Assembly: GCA_023151115.1 (NCBI GenBank) | Contig: JAKLJP010000004.1 | Span: 216,940 to 280,939 of the forward strand | Length of the DNA: 64,000 nt | Origin: Anaerolineae bacterium | GTDB taxonomy: Bacteria; Chloroflexota; Anaerolineae; 4572-78; J111 | Reading direction: 5' to 3' | Shown: positions 7,989 to 16,728 of the stretch, piece by piece | Layout of the letters: every line of letters starts with the position of its first letter | How positions within the stretch are numbered: the stretch's first letter is position 1 | Program-made: the position numbers and the translations under genes | Notes under the pieces: generated by a model | Seen by the model: only the letters and a program-made list of their open reading frames with translations | Databases searched by the model: none | Told to the model about the DNA's origin: nothing

Positions 7989-9659
7989 TTAATTTCTTTT
8001 TTCCAGCCAGGTTTCTACCAGCGGCTCGACATTCCGGCCCGAAACCTGTTCGATAAGGGCCAGCAAATCTTCGGGCTGGGCGATTTTGTACTTGTATTCG
8101 GCGTAGTAAGTCTGCATAATTTTGAAATAAGTTTCATCGCCTATTTCCTGCCGCAGCGCGTGAAAAAAGAGCGGCCCCTTGCCGTAGACAAAGGCGCCAT
8201 ACTCACCCTCAGAAAAGTTCGCTACCGGGCCGATAACCGCCCGGTCCTGGCCCTGATTTTTAGCCTGTTCATAAGGGCCAAAAAAGAGGGTGTCAATCAC
8301 TTGCTGAGCGTTCTCGGCCCCCTCAACCGTTTCCCAGTAAAGTATGGTGCTGTAATTGGTCAGCGACTCGTCTAGCCAGGGTTCATCCACCTGGTCGTTG
8401 CCGACCAGCCCATACCACCACTGGTGAGCCACCTCGTGGGCTGTGGCGTGCTGAAAAAAGCCGCCCGGCTCGTCGTAGATAAATTGGGCCACGACCACCA
8501 CCCCCGGATACTCCACCCCACCGGCGCTGGTCGGCGTGGCGACGACATCAAACTCGGCAAAGGGGTAAGGGCCAAAGCGTTGATTGAAGACCCGTAGCGA
8601 GTCGGCGGCATAACGGAGGGCCAGTTTGCCTCCTTCGGCCAAATCCGGCGGATAATAGCTGTTGACGGTTACATTGTCTACCGTCTCGCTGATCACCTCA
8701 AAATCGGCCCGCGCCGCCAGGTAAAAATCACGCATCGGCCCGGAAACCAGGGAAAGGGTCTTTGTCCCATTATCGTTAGCTGTACTGTCCAACAAGCCAC
8801 CCGAAGCCACCACCACCATTTTCTCCGGCACGGTCAATTCGACCTGATAGAGCGACGTATCCAGGTAGGTCGCGTCGCCATAGGGCGGCGGAATTTCGAT
8901 ATTCCAGCCGGTTTCATCGTAAACAGCGATGGCCGGGTAAAAACCGGCCAGGGCCAGGGTGCCGTCGCTGGCCGAAAAGATGTTGTAGCCCTGCCCGGTT
9001 TCTTTAGGCACATCGGCCTGATACATCAGGATGATGTCGGTAACTGCACCGGGAGCCAGCGGTTGAGCCAGGGGAATACGCAAAGCCGAGTCGTTGGCGA
9101 CTGTCTCCGGCTCGACAGCATGATTGTCAATGACCACCTGTTCCACCGTCATCTTGCCCCCATAGCCCGGCAGGTTGGGGTAAAGTCGAAAATAGATTTC
9201 GGATAGGGCCACCGTTTCGGTGTTGGTGTAGCGGACCCGCTCTCGCCCGTTTAGGCGGGGAGAGTTAGCCTTATCTGGCGGTAGCTCTAATTCAATCTCC
9301 AGGTAGTAGCGGCTGGCTCCCGCTGCGGCGACCGTTTCCACATCGGCGGCAAATTCGGGGAGCATGGCCTCCTGATAGGGCGACAAGTCGGACCAATCAA
9401 CTTCCGGCGTGGCGATTGGCGGTGCGGCCACCACCGGCGTGACAGTTGCGGGTAAGGAGGTGGGCGTGGGCGGAGCAGGCAAGGGCGTGGCTAAAGAAGG
9501 GGGGCTGGTCGGCGGCAGGGGCGTCGGGGTGGGGGTGAGAGTGGGGGCAGAGGTCGCTGTGGGGATGGCCATGCTGGTCGCTAATCTACAAGCCAAGACA
9601 ACCAAAAAAAGGGGCGCCACCAGCAAACTTCTGATCAGAGGATTCATTGGGTTTGGCAT
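7989..9659 (-). CDS. Secreted M1-family zinc metallopeptidase (lipoprotein)
   Basis: An aminopeptidase-N-like protein of about 556 residues. I prefer the ATG at 9659, preceded by AAGAGA, over an upstream TTG at 9689. A signal peptide ends in the lipobox LVVLAC, followed by a long Thr/Pro-rich linker typical of surface-tethered proteins. The zinc site is HEVAHQWW near residue 408, with the third ligand in WLDESLTNYS about 20 residues on. An M1 GAMEN-like exopeptidase motif is replaced by GGVEYPG. A paralogue starts about 2 kb away on the same strand with a truncated transporter between them. Likely role: extracellular peptide breakdown. Confidence 0.87.
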   Translation of the reverse strand: MPNPMNPLIRSLLVAPLFLVVLACRLATSMAIPTATSAPTLTPTPTPLPPTSPPSLATPLPAPPTPTSLPATVTPVVAAPPIATPEVDWSDLSPYQEAMLPEFAADVETVAAAGASRYYLEIELELPPDKANSPRLNGRERVRYTNTETVALSEIYFRLYPNLPGYGGKMTVEQVVIDNHAVEPETVANDSALRIPLAQPLAPGAVTDIILMYQADVPKETGQGYNIFSASDGTLALAGFYPAIAVYDETGWNIEIPPPYGDATYLDTSLYQVELTVPEKMVVVASGGLLDSTANDNGTKTLSLVSGPMRDFYLAARADFEVISETVDNVTVNSYYPPDLAEGGKLALRYAADSLRVFNQRFGPYPFAEFDVVATPTSAGGVEYPGVVVVAQFIYDEPGGFFQHATAHEVAHQWWYGLVGNDQVDEPWLDESLTNYSTILYWETVEGAENAQQVIDTLFFGPYEQAKNQGQDRAVIGPVANFSEGEYGAFVYGKGPLFFHALRQEIGDETYFKIMQTYYAEYKYKIAQPEDLLALIEQVSGRNVEPLVETWLEKRN

Positions 9660-9750
9660 AATATCTCTTATTATAGCCAATCCAACCAAACCTCGGAAAT
9701 GACTCCGCTAATCTTGTCTTATCTATGTTTGTAACTCGCCTGCGGACGCG

Positions 9751-10161
9751 CTAAAATGCGTCCTCATTGCTGCATATGAGAATGATCCGCTCAAACTGCT
9801 GTTTTGAGAGGCGGCTTGCCAGCGTAGCGCCAATAAAAGCGGTGATGACTGCCCCGGCAATCAGTGATCCAATGGCGGGAACATAAGGCGATAAGGGCGT
9901 AAATGAGAGGGTACGTCCACGAATGACAAGTGAAACAGCCAAAGTTACCAGGCTAATGGCTAAATTTAGCGCCACGGCGCGTTGGGCAGAGTATTTAAGC
10001 GGACCGGCCAGAACAGGCAGCCGAAATTCAGCCCCGCCGAGTCCAATTAATCCACCCAAAATCCCAATGGGAACAGCGATAGCAAAGGCCAGCATTGAGC
10101 GATTGTGCGGCGCAATCTTTGGACTGTATTCCAGTTGGGCTTCTTTTTTAGGAAGATTCAT
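9751..10161 (-). pseudogene. Truncated TauE/SafE-family permease
   Basis: The ATG at 10161 has AAGGTG upstream and follows the stop of the upstream peptidase closely. The 136-residue product has about three hydrophobic segments and the glycine-rich stretch GILGGLIGLGGAEFRLP typical of the N-terminal half of TauE/SafE sulfite-exporter-like proteins. The family is usually about 250 residues with two such halves; the second half is absent and no remnant is visible downstream. It is either a decayed gene or, less likely, a half-size permease that dimerises. Confidence 0.6.
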
Positions 10162-10181
10162 CTGTTCACCTTCTGATTCTA

Positions 10182-11738
10182 CTACCTTAACCACGCCTCA
10201 GCTAGCGGATTCAAATTCTCCCCGGACACCCGCTGGGCTGTGACCAAAAACGTCTGTGGGGTGACAACTTTATAGCGGTTTTCCAGGTAGTAAGTTTGTA
10301 ACACCTGACGGTACATGACTTCGCCCAACTGCTCGCGCAAGGCATTAAAAAAAAGGGCTGCTTTGGCATAGACCAGCAGTTCATAGCTGGCCGGGTCGAA
10401 GTCAGCCGCCGGGCGATCAACCACCCCATCGAGGCTGCCGGCGGCGCTGTCGAAGGGGATCAGCCAGCGGGCGGTCATCAGCCGTTGGGCCTCGTTTTCG
10501 CCAAAGACGCTGCGGTAATAGTCAAAGGCGCTGTACTCGGTCAAACCTTCGTCCAGCCAGGGATGCTGGTAAGGATTATTGCCAACGACTCCATACCACC
10601 ATTGATGAGCCACTTCGTGGGCCACCAAAAAAGCCAGGCCGTCACGACTCGAAACAGCAGCGGCCTCACGTTGGTCTCCCTTGTATAAACCCTCACCGAT
10701 TAAAACCAATCCGCTGTACTCCATGCCGCGAAAGTTGAGCGGCGCTTCAACCACGTCCAGTTCGGTGTAGGGGTAGAGGCCAAAAGTGTCGCTGTAGAGG
10801 CGCAGGGAAGCCGTAGCGTGCGCCAGCACCATCTTGGCAGCGGCTTCGTGGCCGGGCAAATAATACGAGGTTACGGTGGCGCCGGCGGCGCTTTCGCTGA
10901 TGGCCTGGAACGGCCCGGCGATGACGGTCATATCGCGCAGCGGGCCACCCACAATTTGCCAGGTCCGGCTGCCGTTGGGATTGTCAATGACATTCAAAGT
11001 GACACCGCTGGCGACCACCACCAAATCTCGCGGCAGGGTCAGGTCTAGTTGGTAAAGCGCGGTTTCATTATAAAGCACATCGCTGTGGGTTGGAGGGATG
11101 TCGAGCGCCCACTCGCTGCCCTGGCGGACAGCTAAGGTAGGGTAAAAACCGGGCAGGGTCAAAATTGGGCCATCCCAACCAAAGAGTGTATAATTGGCCT
11201 CGTCCAGGCCGCGCTGGCCCCTCAATTGGGTGATAAAAGCCAAATCTATCGTGACAAAAGCCGGTTTAGCTGCGGGCAGCGGCAGGCGAATAGCGGCGCT
11301 GTCGGCCAGCAAGATAACATCGGCAGGAGAATTGTTGACCCGAACGGTCGTAACCCGGCTGGCTCCGCCATAATTTGGCAGGTTGGGATAAAGCCGAAAA
11401 ACCACTTCCGCACCGGGCGCAGGCACAGTCACCTGGGCCAGGCCTTGCAGGGTTTGGCCGGTTTCGTCCAGCGTGGCGCTGATATGATAGCTGGGCAGGG
11501 GGCCGGCAGCTTCAACATCCCCTCGCGCCCAGGGTTGCAAAGCAGCGCGATAGTGAAAAAAGGGATCGCGGGTGGGAGTCGGGGTGATCAGGCCGGCTTC
11601 CATTAGAACGGTTTCGGGATCGAGAGAGCAGGCGGTGAGGAAACCAGTAGTCAGTAACCAGTAGCTGGTAGCCAGTAAACGCAAGATGCAAGACGCAAGA
11701 CGGAAAGACGTGGCTGGATGGGTAGGACGGTTAAACAT
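10182..11738 (-). CDS. Secreted M1-family metallopeptidase paralogue (lipoprotein)
   Basis: A 518-residue paralogue of the peptidase at 7989-9659. It has HEVAHQWW near residue 372, WLDEGLTEYS as the third-ligand region and FRGMEYSG in place of the GAMEN loop. It ends around residue 36 with lipobox LTAC, giving an exported lipoprotein. The signal peptide is encoded by DNA matching the phrase-like repeats of this genome (11641-11702). There is no ribosome-binding site; a minus-strand TATAAT ends 7 bases before the A of the ATG, so a leaderless mRNA is likely. It is probably followed in one transcript by the truncated TauE gene. Confidence 0.85.
   Translation of the reverse strand: MFNRPTHPATSFRLASCILRLLATSYWLLTTGFLTACSLDPETVLMEAGLITPTPTRDPFFHYRAALQPWARGDVEAAGPLPSYHISATLDETGQTLQGLAQVTVPAPGAEVVFRLYPNLPNYGGASRVTTVRVNNSPADVILLADSAAIRLPLPAAKPAFVTIDLAFITQLRGQRGLDEANYTLFGWDGPILTLPGFYPTLAVRQGSEWALDIPPTHSDVLYNETALYQLDLTLPRDLVVVASGVTLNVIDNPNGSRTWQIVGGPLRDMTVIAGPFQAISESAAGATVTSYYLPGHEAAAKMVLAHATASLRLYSDTFGLYPYTELDVVEAPLNFRGMEYSGLVLIGEGLYKGDQREAAAVSSRDGLAFLVAHEVAHQWWYGVVGNNPYQHPWLDEGLTEYSAFDYYRSVFGENEAQRLMTARWLIPFDSAAGSLDGVVDRPAADFDPASYELLVYAKAALFFNALREQLGEVMYRQVLQTYYLENRYKVVTPQTFLVTAQRVSGENLNPLAEAWLR
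11641..11702. repeat. Phrase-like repeat within the M1 peptidase signal peptide
   Basis: The words CCAGTAGTCAGTAACCAGTAG and CGCAAGATGCAAGACGCAAG match the style of the intergenic units at 3263-3308 and 60158-60196. Here they are read in frame as the hydrophobic core of the signal peptide. Confidence 0.7.
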
Positions 11739-11744
11739 GCGCCG

Positions 11745-11750
11745 ATTATA
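11745..11750 (-). promoter_or_regulatory. -10 element for leaderless transcription of the M1 peptidase gene
   Basis: Minus-strand TATAAT with six bases between it and the ATG at 11738. Initiation at normal distance would fall on the start codon. No good -35 is seen. Confidence 0.45.
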
Positions 11751-11796
11751 CCATAAAGTTGGGCAAAATCAGGATACACGCTTGCCCAAAATCCTT

Positions 11797-11825
11797 TTGA
11801 CAAGGTAAGGTCTTTGTGATAAACT
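11797..11825 (+). promoter_or_regulatory. Promoter of the nuo operon
   Basis: TTGACA (11797-11802), 17-nt spacer, TAAACT (11820-11825). The predicted start is near 11832, about 55 bases before nuoA. Confidence 0.6.
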
Positions 11826-11886
11826 TAACGAATGCCACGCTTCAAAAGTGCATAGCCTCAACGATGCTGCGGAAAGAGATCAACCT

Positions 11887-12243
11887 ATGCCAATAGATTA
11901 TTTGCCGGTTTTAATCTTTATTCTAGTCTGCACCTTTATTACTGCTGTTTCTTTAATTACTCCTCATTTTTTGGGGCCGCGCCGGCCCAACAAAGCCAAA
12001 TCAGAGGTGGTCGAGTCAGGCAAATTAAACTATGGCGACGCCCGCCGCCGGGTGCCGATTTTGTATTATATGGTCGCCATGCTTTTTATCCTGTTTGACA
12101 TCGAGGTGCTGTTTTTCTATCCGTGGGCGGTCTTGTTTTGGGATTTGAAATGGTATGGTCTGCTTCAGATAGGTATATTTGCCCTGCTGTTGGTTGAAAG
12201 TTTTATTTATGTCTGGAAGAAAGGAGCACTGGAATGGGAATAG
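11887..12243 (+). CDS. nuoA: NADH-quinone oxidoreductase subunit A
   Basis: A membrane subunit of the proton-pumping complex I, about 118 residues from the ATG at 11887 (AAAGAGA upstream). A GTG at 11848 in frame is less likely. Three transmembrane helices and the conserved stretch [20 protein letters not shown], followed by [15 protein letters not shown], identify the subunit. First gene of the operon; its stop overlaps nuoB by 10 bases. Confidence 0.93.
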   Translation: MPIDYLPVLIFILVCTFITAVSLITPHFLGPRRPNKAKSEVVESGKLNYGDARRRVPILYYMVAMLFILFDIEVLFFYPWAVLFWDLKWYGLLQIGIFALLLVESFIYVWKKGALEWE

Positions 12244-12764
12244 CGGTAGGAAATCCTCCCTATCCAGGCGTGGGGAGCGCCGAAGCTGAGGGGAAAACCG
12301 GCAGTTTGGGCATTGCCGTCGCTCGTTTAGAAGATGCGGTCAATTGGGGCCGCGCCAATTCGATATGGCCGCTGTTGTTTGGGCTGGCCTGCTGCGCCAT
12401 CGAGCAAATCGCCGCCGGCATGCCCCGCTTTGATATTGCCCGCTTTGGTTCGGAAGTGTTTCGGGCTTCGCCCCGCCAGGCGGATTTGTTGATTGTTTCC
12501 GGGCGGGTCTCCAACAAAATGGCCCCGGTCATCAAGCGTGTTTACGATCAGATGTCGTACCCCAAATGGGTCATCGCCATGGGCGATTGCGCCTCGTGCG
12601 GCGGCCCGTTTAACAATTACGCTATTATTCAGGGGGTGGATAAAATCTTGCCGGTTGATGTCTACGTGCCCGGCTGCCCGCCTCGCCCCGAAGCACTGTT
12701 CTACGCCTTGACCTTGCTGCAAAAGAAAATCAAGGCTGAAGAGAAGTTGGGCATTAGAGAGTAA
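12234..12764 (+). CDS. nuoB: NADH-quinone oxidoreductase subunit B
   Basis: A 176-residue peripheral-arm subunit carrying the terminal [4Fe-4S] cluster N2, which reduces quinone. Cluster ligands are visible as the tandem pair in GLACCAIE (53-54), GDCASCGG (119) and PGCPPRPE (148). The start overlaps the end of nuoA, indicating coupling. The N-terminal 25 residues are variable. Usual length for the family. Confidence 0.95.
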   Translation: MGIAVGNPPYPGVGSAEAEGKTGSLGIAVARLEDAVNWGRANSIWPLLFGLACCAIEQIAAGMPRFDIARFGSEVFRASPRQADLLIVSGRVSNKMAPVIKRVYDQMSYPKWVIAMGDCASCGGPFNNYAIIQGVDKILPVDVYVPGCPPRPEALFYALTLLQKKIKAEEKLGIRE

Positions 12765-12766
12765 AA

Positions 12767-12845
12767 TCAAGGAACTGAGGGAACTTAATGGAACTAAAGG
12801 AACTCGAACAATCCCCTAGTTCCTTCAGTTCCATGAGTTCCCGTT
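12767..12845. repeat. GGAACT-type hairpin repeat within the nuo operon
   Basis: GGAACTGAGGGAACTTAATG-type words on the left are answered by TAGTTCCTTCAGTTCC on the right. It lies between nuoB and nuoCD, where transcription must pass. A half copy lies at 43745-43785. Confidence 0.6.
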
Positions 12846-12861
12846 TTTATGGACTTTGGCA

Positions 12862-14634
12862 ATGACAGACACAACTGTTGAAAAATTAGAAGCAGCTTTT
12901 CCGTCCGGGGTCATAGGGCGCTCAGAGTTTCGGGATACGATGACAATTTATGTCAGTTCCGATCAATGGCACGATGCTGCCCGTTTTTTGCGCGACGACC
13001 CGGATTTGCAGTACAACCTACTGGTAGATGTTTACGGTACAGACCGGCTCAAACTGGGCCTGACGCCCCGTTTTGCCGCCAATTACGAGTTATACTCGAT
13101 TCCCAGGAACAAATTTCTGCGGGTCGTTGTCGCCGCGCCTGACCGTCCTGCCGAGGGTAATGGCAACGGCAAACACGGCGACCTGCCGCTGCTGCCCAGC
13201 GTCACCGATATTTGGCCGGGCGCTGACTGGTTAGAGCGCGAAACTTACGATTTGATGGGCATCGAGTTCAGCGGGCATCCCTGGATGCACCGCATTTTAA
13301 TGCCCGACAACTGGGTGGGCCATCCGCTGCGCAAGGATTATCCACTGGGCGGCGAGCCGGTTTATTTTGAGCACGACCGCAAAAATCCCCGTTTTGCGCA
13401 CCTGGGCAAACAGATTATGGTTGGCCCATCGTATCTGTCTGATTTGCCAGAAGATATGGACACCGAAGAGCACATGGTGCTCAACCTGGGGCCGCACCAC
13501 CCGGCCACTCATGGGGTGCTACGCCTGGCGGTCGAACTGGACGGCGAAGTTGTGCTCAAAGTCAGCCCGGAGTTGGGCTACCTCCATTCCGGCTTTGAAA
13601 AAACCGGCGAAAACAAGCGCTACGAGAAATTCATTCCTTACTGCGACCGCATGGATTACGCCGCGCCGATGAACAACAACCTGGCCTACGTACTGACCGT
13701 AGAAAAACTGCTCGACGTAGAAATTCCCGAATACGCCCAATTTGCTCGCGTTATCTGCTGCGAGTTGCAGCGTATTGCCAGCCACATGATCTGGCTGGGC
13801 ACTCATGCGATGGACGTCAGCGGCACCGGTCATGCCTTGGTGATGTACTGCTTCCAGATGCGCGAGCGGATTTTGGATATTTTTGAGATGGTCTGCGGGG
13901 CGCGCATGACCACCAGCTACTTTAGCGTGGGTGGATTGCGCTGGCCTCTGCCCGGCGCTTTCAACGATGCGGTCAAAGCCTTTTTGACCGAATTTAAAGA
14001 GTATTTGAAAGATTACGAAGCCATGCTAACCGACAACCCGATCTGGTTGAGCCGGACCAAAGGCATTGGCTATCTGCGGGCCGAAGAAGCGATTGGGTTG
14101 AGCGTGACCGGGCCGCTGCTGCGCGCCGCCGGGGTGCCGCTGGATTTACGTAAACTGCGACCTTATTCGGGCTACGATCAATTTGATTTCGACGTACCCA
14201 CCTCAACCGACGCCGACTGCTACGCCCGTTATGAAGTGCGTATCCGTGAATTAGGCCAGAGCTTGCGCATCATCGAGCAGGCCCTCCACAAGATTCAACC
14301 CGGCCCCTTCCGCACCGCTGATCGAAAAGTAGCCCTGCCGCCCCGCGAAGAGATTTCCAGCAGTATGGAATCGCTTATTCACCACTTCAAGCTGGTCACA
14401 GAGGGCTACCGCCCGCCCGAAGGACAGGTGTACTACGTGGCCGAAAATCCCAAAGGCTGGTTGGGTTTTGGCCTCATCAGCGATGGCGCCGCCATTCCTC
14501 ACCGGCTGCGGGTGCGCGGGCCATCGTTTGTTAACCTGCAAGCCACCCACACCATGGCTAAAGGCGGCTATGTCTCCGATTTGATCGCCATTATCGGCTC
14601 GATTGACATCGTTTTGGGTGAGGTGGACAGGTAG
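12862..14634 (+). CDS. nuoCD: NADH-quinone oxidoreductase fused subunit C/D
   Basis: A 590-residue fusion. Residues 1 to about 190 are NuoC (30-kDa subunit; signature [27 protein letters not shown]). From about 205 the protein is NuoD (49-kDa subunit), opening with [14 protein letters not shown] and including the quinone-site region and C-terminal [18 protein letters not shown]. The fused form is known in several lineages. Start: ATG at 12862; a TTG two codons upstream is possible, and neither has a strong ribosome-binding site. Confidence 0.94.
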   Translation: MTDTTVEKLEAAFPSGVIGRSEFRDTMTIYVSSDQWHDAARFLRDDPDLQYNLLVDVYGTDRLKLGLTPRFAANYELYSIPRNKFLRVVVAAPDRPAEGNGNGKHGDLPLLPSVTDIWPGADWLERETYDLMGIEFSGHPWMHRILMPDNWVGHPLRKDYPLGGEPVYFEHDRKNPRFAHLGKQIMVGPSYLSDLPEDMDTEEHMVLNLGPHHPATHGVLRLAVELDGEVVLKVSPELGYLHSGFEKTGENKRYEKFIPYCDRMDYAAPMNNNLAYVLTVEKLLDVEIPEYAQFARVICCELQRIASHMIWLGTHAMDVSGTGHALVMYCFQMRERILDIFEMVCGARMTTSYFSVGGLRWPLPGAFNDAVKAFLTEFKEYLKDYEAMLTDNPIWLSRTKGIGYLRAEEAIGLSVTGPLLRAAGVPLDLRKLRPYSGYDQFDFDVPTSTDADCYARYEVRIRELGQSLRIIEQALHKIQPGPFRTADRKVALPPREEISSSMESLIHHFKLVTEGYRPPEGQVYYVAENPKGWLGFGLISDGAAIPHRLRVRGPSFVNLQATHTMAKGGYVSDLIAIIGSIDIVLGEVDR

Positions 14635-14700
14635 CAGGGGGGCAAGGTAGCAGGTAGCAGGTAGTAAGGTTTCTTTTACGCACTACGCACCACGCACCAC
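14634..14700. repeat. GTAGCAGGTAG / GCACTACGCACCACG repeat
   Basis: A phrase-like low-complexity unit between nuoCD and nuoE with two unlike halves. It is part of the dispersed set. Confidence 0.5.
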
Positions 14701-14745
14701 CTTTACAACCCAGTGTGGTTCAACAAAAATTACAAAGGCACGCCT

Positions 14746-15240
14746 ATGTGGTCTGAAAAAGAACAACAAGAACTGGATGAAATTCTCAAAAAGTACCCGC
14801 CCGAGCGCAAAATGTCGGCGGTGCTGCCGGCGCTTTATCTGGCCCAACGAGAGAAAAACTGGCTCGACAACGACGACATCGCCGCTGTGGCCGAAGCATT
14901 GGATTTACCGATTACCCATGTTCATTCCATCATTGGCTTTTACACCCTTTTCCGCAAAGAGCCGACCGGCAAATATATGATCCAGGTTTGCACCGACCTG
15001 CCCTGCGCCCTGCGCGGGGCCGAAGATTTCTACCATCGCTTGTGCCAGCGCATGGGGGTTGGACCTCACGGCGGCACCACCGAGGATGGCCTATTCACCG
15101 TCGAGTCGGTGGTCTGCATTGCCGCCTGCGATAAAGCGCCTTGTTTGCAAATCAATTTGGATTATTACGAGAACTTAACCGACGAGCAAATTGACGAGGT
15201 GATTGACCGGCTGCGGGCCAGAGAAAAAGTCTCCCAATAA
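14746..15240 (+). CDS. nuoE: NADH-quinone oxidoreductase subunit E
   Basis: A 164-residue thioredoxin-like [2Fe-2S] (N1a) subunit of the NADH module. Ligands are in QVCTDLPC and VVCIAACDKAPC. I chose ATG 14746 (AAAGGC upstream) over a GTG at 14713. It pairs with NuoF, which follows after a 100-base gap containing a hairpin repeat. Confidence 0.93.
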   Translation: MWSEKEQQELDEILKKYPPERKMSAVLPALYLAQREKNWLDNDDIAAVAEALDLPITHVHSIIGFYTLFRKEPTGKYMIQVCTDLPCALRGAEDFYHRLCQRMGVGPHGGTTEDGLFTVESVVCIAACDKAPCLQINLDYYENLTDEQIDEVIDRLRAREKVSQ

Positions 15241-15252
15241 ACCGGAAATTTC

Positions 15253-15310
15253 GCCACGAATTTTACAAATTGACACAAAAAAATTAGCGAAAATTCGTGT
15301 AATTCGTGGC
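15253..15310. repeat. GCCACGAATT hairpin repeat within the nuo operon
   Basis: GCCACGAATT and AATTCGTGGC form a 10-bp perfect stem around an AT-rich loop that itself repeats the word ATTCGTG. It lies between nuoE and nuoF. Confidence 0.6.
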
Positions 15311-15343
15311 AAAATGAGCTGGCCCCTGGCAAAAGGATAAACT

Positions 15344-16660
15344 ATGGCTAATGTTTTAGATAAACATATTCTATTACGCCACCGCGACGTAGAAAATATC
15401 CGCGATATTGAGGTCTATACGGCCAACGGCGGCTACGAAGCCTTGAAAAAGGCCGTTAAAGATATGACCCCCGACGAGGTGATGAACGAGGTCAAGGCGT
15501 CGGGCTTGCGCGGACGCGGTGGGGCGGGTTTCCCGGCCGGGGTCAAGTGGAGTTTCATTCCCAAGAATATCTTCCCCAAATATATTGTGGTCAACGCCGA
15601 CGAGAGCGAACCCGGCACCTTCAAAGACCGGGAAATCATGACCTTTAACCCGCACCAATTCATTGAAGGGGTGATTCTATGCGCCTATGCCGTCGGCGCG
15701 GAGACGGCTTATATTTATGGCCGGGGCGAATTTAAACCGGTTTTTAACGGCCCCGATGGCCTGCAAAAAGCGGTTGACGACGCCTATGCCAAAGGGTTTT
15801 TGGGTAAAAATATCCTGGGCAGTAACTTCTCGATAGATATTCATCTGCACTTGGGCGCAGGGGCGTACATCTGCGGCGAGGAAACGGCGCTGCTCAACAG
15901 CCTCGAAGGGTTGATGGGCCAGCCGCGCAGCCGGCCGCCGTTCCCGGCGGTCGAAGGGCTGTACGCCAAGCCGACCGTGATTAACAACGTCGAAACGCTG
16001 ACCAACGTGCCGCCGATTATTGCCAACGGAGCCACCTGGTACCGCCAGTTTGGAACCGAGAAAAGCCCCGGCACCAAAATTTTCAGCCTGAGCGGGCGGG
16101 TCAACCGGCCCGGCAACTACGAACTGCCGCTGGGGACGCCTATTCGCTATCTGATCGAGGAGTGTGGCGGCGGGATTATTGACGGCAAAGCGGTCAAAGG
16201 GATTTTGCCGGCGGGCGCGTCATCGGCCATTATTGGGCCGGATAAAATAGATACGACCATGGATTACGAGGCCATGGCCGCCGCCGGAACGATGCTCGGC
16301 TCGGCTTCGTTTATCATTTTGGATGAAACGGTGGATGCCGTCTGGGCCGCCGAGAAAAACGTCAAATTTTTCAAACACGAAAGCTGCGGCAAATGCAGCC
16401 CCTGCCGCGAGGGGACGCACTGGCTGGTCAATGTCTATGCCAAACTGCGCGAGGGGCGCGGCACTAAAGAAGATATTCAACTGCTCAACTCGATTATCGA
16501 GCAGATGGAAGGCAACTGTTTTTGCCTGCTGGGTGAGTTTGTCATTCCCGGTGTGCGGACCAGCATGAAGTTGTTTGGGGCTGAGTATGAAGCCTTGGCC
16601 GTCAACGAGGTCAGCGAAAATGGGCAGCCACAGAAGAATTTGGTGCATCTGTATCTATAG
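15344..16660 (+). CDS. nuoF: NADH-quinone oxidoreductase subunit F
   Basis: A 438-residue NADH- and FMN-binding subunit. The FMN/NADH site is seen as LRGRGGAGFPAG (about 55-66) and the conserved YICGEETALL region. The [4Fe-4S] N3 ligands are in SCGKCSPCREG (about 347-353) plus a distal Cys in NCFCLLGEF. An AAAGGAT site precedes the ATG. Usual length. Confidence 0.95.
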   Translation: MANVLDKHILLRHRDVENIRDIEVYTANGGYEALKKAVKDMTPDEVMNEVKASGLRGRGGAGFPAGVKWSFIPKNIFPKYIVVNADESEPGTFKDREIMTFNPHQFIEGVILCAYAVGAETAYIYGRGEFKPVFNGPDGLQKAVDDAYAKGFLGKNILGSNFSIDIHLHLGAGAYICGEETALLNSLEGLMGQPRSRPPFPAVEGLYAKPTVINNVETLTNVPPIIANGATWYRQFGTEKSPGTKIFSLSGRVNRPGNYELPLGTPIRYLIEECGGGIIDGKAVKGILPAGASSAIIGPDKIDTTMDYEAMAAAGTMLGSASFIILDETVDAVWAAEKNVKFFKHESCGKCSPCREGTHWLVNVYAKLREGRGTKEDIQLLNSIIEQMEGNCFCLLGEFVIPGVRTSMKLFGAEYEALAVNEVSENGQPQKNLVHLYL

Positions 16661-16715
16661 AACAAACTGTTAGTTTGTCCGCTATAGAGACAAGCTAACA
16701 GCTTGTCCTACGGAT
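16661..16715. repeat. Two small hairpins between nuoF and nuoG
   Basis: ACAAACTGTTAGTTTGT and GACAAGCTAACAGCTTGTC are adjacent near-perfect hairpins with related sequence. They are inside the operon. Confidence 0.5.
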
Positions 16716-16728
16716 TTAATGGGGAAAA

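Noticed and set aside
12767..12845. Terminator between nuoB and nuoCD
   Set aside because: The hairpin lacks a T-tract and lies inside an operon that must be read through; treated as a repeat.
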